NCBI RefSeq assembly: GCF_027594745.1
Contig: NZ_CP110854.1
Coordinates: 2,212,501-2,276,500 of the forward strand
DNA: 64,000 nucleotides
Source of the DNA: Saprospira grandis
GTDB lineage: Bacteria > Bacteroidota > Bacteroidia > Chitinophagales > Saprospiraceae
Direction: 5' to 3'
The position numbers and the translations under genes were made by a program. Numbering within the stretch: the first letter of the stretch is position 1; each line of letters opens with the position of its first letter. Positions 60,486 to 64,000 of the stretch are shown here, one piece after another. The notes under the pieces were generated by a model. That model was not told where the DNA came from. It saw nothing but the letters and a program-made list of their open reading frames with translations, and did not search any database.

Positions 60486-62342
60486 CTATTCTACAGTAAC
60501 AGATTTGGCAAGATTACGGGGCTGGTCTACATTACAGTTGCGCAAAATAGCAATATGATAAGCCAGCAACTGCAGGGGGATAACAGAAAGTAGGGGAGAG
60601 AGTGGCTCCTCGGTATCTGGAATTTCGATGGCATAATCGACCAATTTCTCAATGGCCTGATCGCCTTCCTTGATAATGGCGATGACCTTCCCTTTGCGGG
60701 CCTTGACTTCCTGAATATTGCTAATGACCTTTTCGCGGGTGCTATCATTGGAGGCCACCACGATTACGGGCATATTTTCATCGATAAGGGCGATAGGACC
60801 GTGCTTCATTTCGGCTGCGGGATAGCCCTCTGCGTGAATATAAGAAATTTCTTTGAGTTTGAGTGCACCTTCTAGGGCCACGGGGAAATTATAGCCACGG
60901 CCTAGGTAGAGGGCATTATTGGCATCCTTAATTTCCTGCGCCACATACTTGATTTTAGCATCATTTTGCAGCAGGCTTTCCACCTTACTAGGAATATTTT
61001 CTAGCTCATTGAGGAGTTGGAAAAAGTAAGAGCTAGAGATCGTGCCCTTCTTGCGGGCTAGCTGTAGGGCCATCAAAGTAAGCAGCACCAGTTGGCCAGT
61101 AAAGGCCTTGGTAGAAGCCACGCCAATTTCTGGACCAGCATGAATATAAGAGCCAGCATCCGTCATTCGGGCAATAGAAGAGCCCACCACATTACAAATA
61201 CCGTAGAGCAGGGCATCGCGGTCGCGGGCCAATTCTAGAGCGGCAATGGTATCGGCCGTTTCTCCAGATTGAGAGATGGCCAAAACGATATCATTATTTT
61301 TGATAATCGGGTTGCGGTAGCGGAACTCCGAAGCGTATTCTACTTCGGTTGGAATGCGGGCCAGGTCTTCAAAAAGGTGTTCGCCAATCAGGCCAGCAAT
61401 CCAAGAAGTACCACAGGCGGCAATAATAATGCGGTCGGCATTCAAAAAGCGGTTTTCAAACTCATTGATTCCCCCCAAAGTAATAATGCCTTGCTTGGCA
61501 TTGATGCGCCCACGCATAGCATCGGCAATAGTTTTGGGTTGCTGATAAATCTCTTTGAGCATATAGTGGTCAAAACCGCCCTTCTCGATGGTGTCAATTT
61601 CCATTTCGAGATATTGGATAAAAGGCGTTTGGACCTCATTGCCAATAGTTTTAATCACAAACTCGCCATTATCGCGAGCAATTAGAATTTCCTCATCATT
61701 GAGATAAACCACATTCTTGGTATACTCTACAATTGGAGACGCATCAGAGGCGATAAAAAACTCGCCAGATTCGCCCAAGCCAAGCACCATCGGGCTACCT
61801 TTTCGGGCGGCAATAATGCGGTCGGGAGCTGTTTTATCAATAATCACAATCGCATAAGCGCCAATGACTCGGCTAAGCGACATTCTTACCGCATCTTCAA
61901 TAGAAACGGCCTCTTTTTTCTGAATCTCTTCAATGAGATGAATCAAAACCTCTGTATCGGTTTCCGACTCAAACTCATGCCCTTCTTTTTCTAGGGCCAT
62001 CCGAAGGCTATCGTAGTTTTCAATAATTCCATTATGAATAATAGCCAGCTGCTTGTTGCCCGAAATATGGGGGTGCGCATTGATGTGGTTGGGTGCGCCA
62101 TGCGTTGCCCAGCGAGTATGTCCAATACCAATATTGGCTTGGGTGCTTTTTCCGGTAGAAAAATCAAGCAATTCCTTGACCTTTCCCTGTCGTTTATAAA
62201 CCTTAATCTCTGTTTCCCCTTCGGCAGGATTAAAAAGTGCCACGCCGGCACTATCATAGCCACGGTACTCTAGGCGCTGAAGCCCTTTAATAAGGATAGG
62301 GAAAGCCTGACGCTCTCCAATGTAGGCAACAATTCCACACAT
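60486..62342 (-). CDS. glmS: Glutamine-fructose-6-phosphate aminotransferase
   Basis: 618 residues. The N-terminal amidotransferase part begins MCGIVAYIG with Cys2 as nucleophile; the GHTRWATHG and RGYDSAG blocks follow. Two SIS domains come after: AISQSGETADTIAAL and YLGRGYNFPVALEGALKLKEISYIHAEGYPAAEMKHG. The C-terminus is DQPRNLAKSVTVE. It makes glucosamine-6-phosphate for peptidoglycan and LPS. Starts 3 bp after the DUF4270 gene, so both are one unit. Confidence 0.97.
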   Translation of the reverse strand: MCGIVAYIGERQAFPILIKGLQRLEYRGYDSAGVALFNPAEGETEIKVYKRQGKVKELLDFSTGKSTQANIGIGHTRWATHGAPNHINAHPHISGNKQLAIIHNGIIENYDSLRMALEKEGHEFESETDTEVLIHLIEEIQKKEAVSIEDAVRMSLSRVIGAYAIVIIDKTAPDRIIAARKGSPMVLGLGESGEFFIASDASPIVEYTKNVVYLNDEEILIARDNGEFVIKTIGNEVQTPFIQYLEMEIDTIEKGGFDHYMLKEIYQQPKTIADAMRGRINAKQGIITLGGINEFENRFLNADRIIIAACGTSWIAGLIGEHLFEDLARIPTEVEYASEFRYRNPIIKNNDIVLAISQSGETADTIAALELARDRDALLYGICNVVGSSIARMTDAGSYIHAGPEIGVASTKAFTGQLVLLTLMALQLARKKGTISSSYFFQLLNELENIPSKVESLLQNDAKIKYVAQEIKDANNALYLGRGYNFPVALEGALKLKEISYIHAEGYPAAEMKHGPIALIDENMPVIVVASNDSTREKVISNIQEVKARKGKVIAIIKEGDQAIEKLVDYAIEIPDTEEPLSPLLSVIPLQLLAYHIAILRNCNVDQPRNLAKSVTVE

Positions 62343-62345
62343 AAT

Positions 62346-63635
62346 TTAATCGATTTTGGTGTAGGTTAAGAAGAGTTTGGCCTGAAGGCTACTCGCCTGC
62401 CCATTTCCAATACGCATACGCTCGGTATCCGTAATAGCAGCCGTTTGAATATAAAGTGCTGCCTCCTCTGTTTCCTGATCAACTAGGCGTTGCAGGTATT
62501 CAGATAAATTCATGGCAAAATAGGCTTGATCTCCCTCATAGCTCAACAATCCACCAAAGAGGCGGAAAGGGTCGCTTGGGTTACGATTGACAGAACTGGT
62601 CACATCATCAATCAATAGGTAACCATCAGTACTCGTTTTCTCTAAACAAAAAAGTTGATCTGGGGCGGGAAAATTTCGATCCTGCTCTTCGGCTAGTTGA
62701 ATGACTAGTTCCGCTTTATTTACAATAATAGCGCCTAAGTTAGCCAGATGCGGAAAGGCTAGGCGAACGCCTAGACCGTTCATTCCCTGAAGGTAAACGA
62801 TGCTATCGCTGCTATTATTTTGAAGTACAGTCGTATTGCTATAATCATGGCTAATGTTCAAAACAGATTCGGCATCATCATCCATCAGGTAGTCGTAGCT
62901 TTGGGCCACCCCCGCAGAATCTGTATAATAAAGCGTCAGCTTAGAATAGGCACTCTCTGATAAGAAACGCAGAATAGCCGATTGCTGTCCATTGGTTTTT
63001 GGGCGAATATATACGCCCTTAAAGGCTTCTTTAAAAGCACTATTACTACTATAAATAGCAGAGTCGGGCTGCATGAGGTATTGGCCCAAAGAATCGGCCA
63101 AGCGAATGCGCAACTGAGGGTCAAGGGCCGCATCATCTACACTCACAGGCTCATTCACCTTAGGAATAAAGCTAAAGTCAGCCAACAAATCGCCTGTCAA
63201 AAATTCAGCATCAGCGCTATAGTCTTCATCGGGGTCAATGTCTTCTGTCAAACGATAAACCTGCCACTCCTGAACCCCCAATTGGCTAATGTTTCCACCA
63301 TAATGCCCTACCGAATCATAGGCCAAACTGAGCACCAAAGAATCAAAACTAGCATTGGGAAAACTGGCATTGCTACTGGTCAAGCGAAAGTTGGCATAAA
63401 CCCCAGCCTCCGTTTTACCAAAAATAGGGTCCAGATAACTGCCGCAAATCCAACGCGTCCGAGCCGAGCTCGTGAGCGGATCGGTCAATACCGTTTGTAG
63501 GTCCAGACTCAAACTGTCGGTATAAATAATATTGGCAGGGTCTTGCTCTACTAAAGAAAGACCTAATTCGCTAGGTTTGCTACAAGCAGCTAGAAAAAAA
63601 AGGCTGCTCCAAAAAAAGAGGGTTCTAATTTGCAT
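62346..63635 (-). CDS. DUF4270 family lipoprotein
   Basis: 429 residues. Lipoprotein signal with lipobox LAAC (Cys18). Family segments: LGLSLVEQDPANIIYTDSLSLDLQT, GSYLDPIFGKTEAGVYANFRL, and FNLSEYLQRLV-like NLSEYLQRL near residue 370. DUF4270 proteins are Bacteroidota envelope proteins of unknown role, often next to glmS or starch-related genes. It precedes glmS by 3 bp. Confidence 0.9.
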   Translation of the reverse strand: MQIRTLFFWSSLFFLAACSKPSELGLSLVEQDPANIIYTDSLSLDLQTVLTDPLTSSARTRWICGSYLDPIFGKTEAGVYANFRLTSSNASFPNASFDSLVLSLAYDSVGHYGGNISQLGVQEWQVYRLTEDIDPDEDYSADAEFLTGDLLADFSFIPKVNEPVSVDDAALDPQLRIRLADSLGQYLMQPDSAIYSSNSAFKEAFKGVYIRPKTNGQQSAILRFLSESAYSKLTLYYTDSAGVAQSYDYLMDDDAESVLNISHDYSNTTVLQNNSSDSIVYLQGMNGLGVRLAFPHLANLGAIIVNKAELVIQLAEEQDRNFPAPDQLFCLEKTSTDGYLLIDDVTSSVNRNPSDPFRLFGGLLSYEGDQAYFAMNLSEYLQRLVDQETEEAALYIQTAAITDTERMRIGNGQASSLQAKLFLTYTKID

Positions 63636-63691
63636 AAACGTTTAGACTACAAGGCCCATATCGGGCGGTGATTCAATGCTAGAGAGGCCAA

Positions 63692-63715
63692 GGCCGCTAA
63701 GCGGTCACAAAGGTA
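63692..63715 (-). promoter_or_regulatory. Candidate promoter for the DUF4270-glmS unit with a leader hairpin
   Basis: Minus-strand TACCTTTG (63708-63715) matches TAnnTTTG, about 73 bp before the start codon. Just downstream, GACCGC-TTA-GCGGCC (63692-63706) is an inverted repeat that would lie at the 5' end of the mRNA. Confidence 0.45.
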
Positions 63716-63787
63716 CAAAATAGTATTTAGCTTTCTCTAGCTTTTATATAACTGAGCGGCTTATTGAGATCAATAGCTTGATTTTTA

Positions 63788-63934
63788 GGGGCTTTCCCTC
63801 CCTGCGGTCGGGCCGGGCTGTGTCGCAGCTCGCAGGTCTGCTCGGCCCTTCGGCGCAAAGCGCCTCGGTCTGGCCCTGCGGGCCACTGCTATCCATCCCT
63901 AAGCCTGCGGCGGCTTCGCCGCCTGTAGGCCGCC
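63788..63934 (+). repeat. Dispersed GC-rich element, copy 19
   Basis: GGGGCTTTCCC ... GGGCCGGGCTGTGTC, spine GCTCGCAGGTCTGC / TCGGCCC, arm GGCGC-AAA-GCGCC, TCGGTCTG, GGCCC-TGC-GGGCC arm, CCCTAAGCC, GGCGGC-TTC-GCCGCC arm. The gene it serves, if any, is beyond the window edge. The rest of 63935-64000 has no feature I can name. Confidence 0.9.
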
Positions 63935-64000
63935 AAAAGGGGAGCTCTCCCTTAGCAACGCCCCTTAGGCCAAAAGTGTGGGGCCAAAAACAAAAAAAGC

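Noticed and set aside
1..64000. tRNA, rRNA or known riboswitches
   Set aside because: I looked for tRNA arms and rRNA blocks while reading and saw none I could support; a tRNAscan or Rfam search would be decisive.

Overview
The window looks like chromosome of a gliding, probably predatory marine Bacteroidota of the Saprospira group. The clues are a giant SprB-repeat adhesin with a type IX secretion (T9SS) C-terminal domain followed by a PorP/SprF partner, DUF4270 and DUF4290 proteins, Bacteroidota-style -7 boxes (TAnnTTTG), a B-type succinate dehydrogenase, mevalonate-pathway HMG-CoA reductase, and coding sequence of middling GC. The genus is an inference; no rRNA or tRNA gene was recognised.

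Layout. 1-10.1 kb: 5'-truncated SprB-like adhesin plus PorP-like protein. 10.6-20.9 kb: small envelope proteins, a cyclophilin lipoprotein, a PIG-L deacetylase, an alpha/beta hydrolase, HMG-CoA reductase, an EGF-like lipoprotein, a membrane MutS-like ATPase and a helical unknown. 21.3-24.9 kb: sdhCAB. 25.6-33.9 kb: ankyrin-thioredoxin fusion, trpS, a redoxin/flavin reductase pair, a small secreted protein, purine nucleoside phosphorylase, prfA and a DUF368 polyprenyl-phosphate transporter. 34.0-37.2 kb: two leaderless peptidoglycan-binding hydrolases around an unknown protein. 37.4-45.5 kb: unknown, SBD-like HNH nuclease, pdxH, KdsD-type isomerase, LRR protein, intradiol-dioxygenase-like lipoprotein, pdxA with a repeat tail, low-molecular-weight phosphatase. 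45.6-51.6 kb: GH3 enzyme, DCC protein, a 42-bp minisatellite, M16 lipoprotein peptidase. 52.2-63.6 kb: ECF sigma factor with a membrane partner, a two-domain peptide ABC ATPase, zinc-ribbon-like protein, DUF1697 protein overlapping an N6-adenine methylase, DUF4290, glmS and a DUF4270 lipoprotein.

The most unusual content is between the genes. Nineteen copies of one GC-rich element of about 115-165 bp (one composite copy is about 320 bp) fill most long intergenic gaps. Each has a fixed spine (GGGGCC ... GCTCGCAGGTCTGC, TCGGCCCTGC ... TTGGTCTG ... GCTAGGCC) joined by hairpin arms whose sequences change from copy to copy while staying self-complementary. In every copy that can be judged the GGGGCC end faces the nearest gene: 13 of 18 follow a stop codon in the sense direction, and 5 sit upstream of a start codon in antisense. 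When the element lies within about 25 bp of a stop codon no separate terminator is seen, which suggests a structured RNA or 3'-end element, or a highly successful non-autonomous mobile element. This is the best candidate for something undescribed.

Functional links: sdhCAB feeds respiration; pdxH and pdxA serve vitamin B6 synthesis; glmS, the KdsD-type isomerase and DUF368 serve envelope precursors; SprB/PorP, LRR, M16 and DUF4270 proteins are envelope or surface proteins; the leaderless peptidoglycan hydrolases could be prey-directed or contractile-injection cargo (inference).
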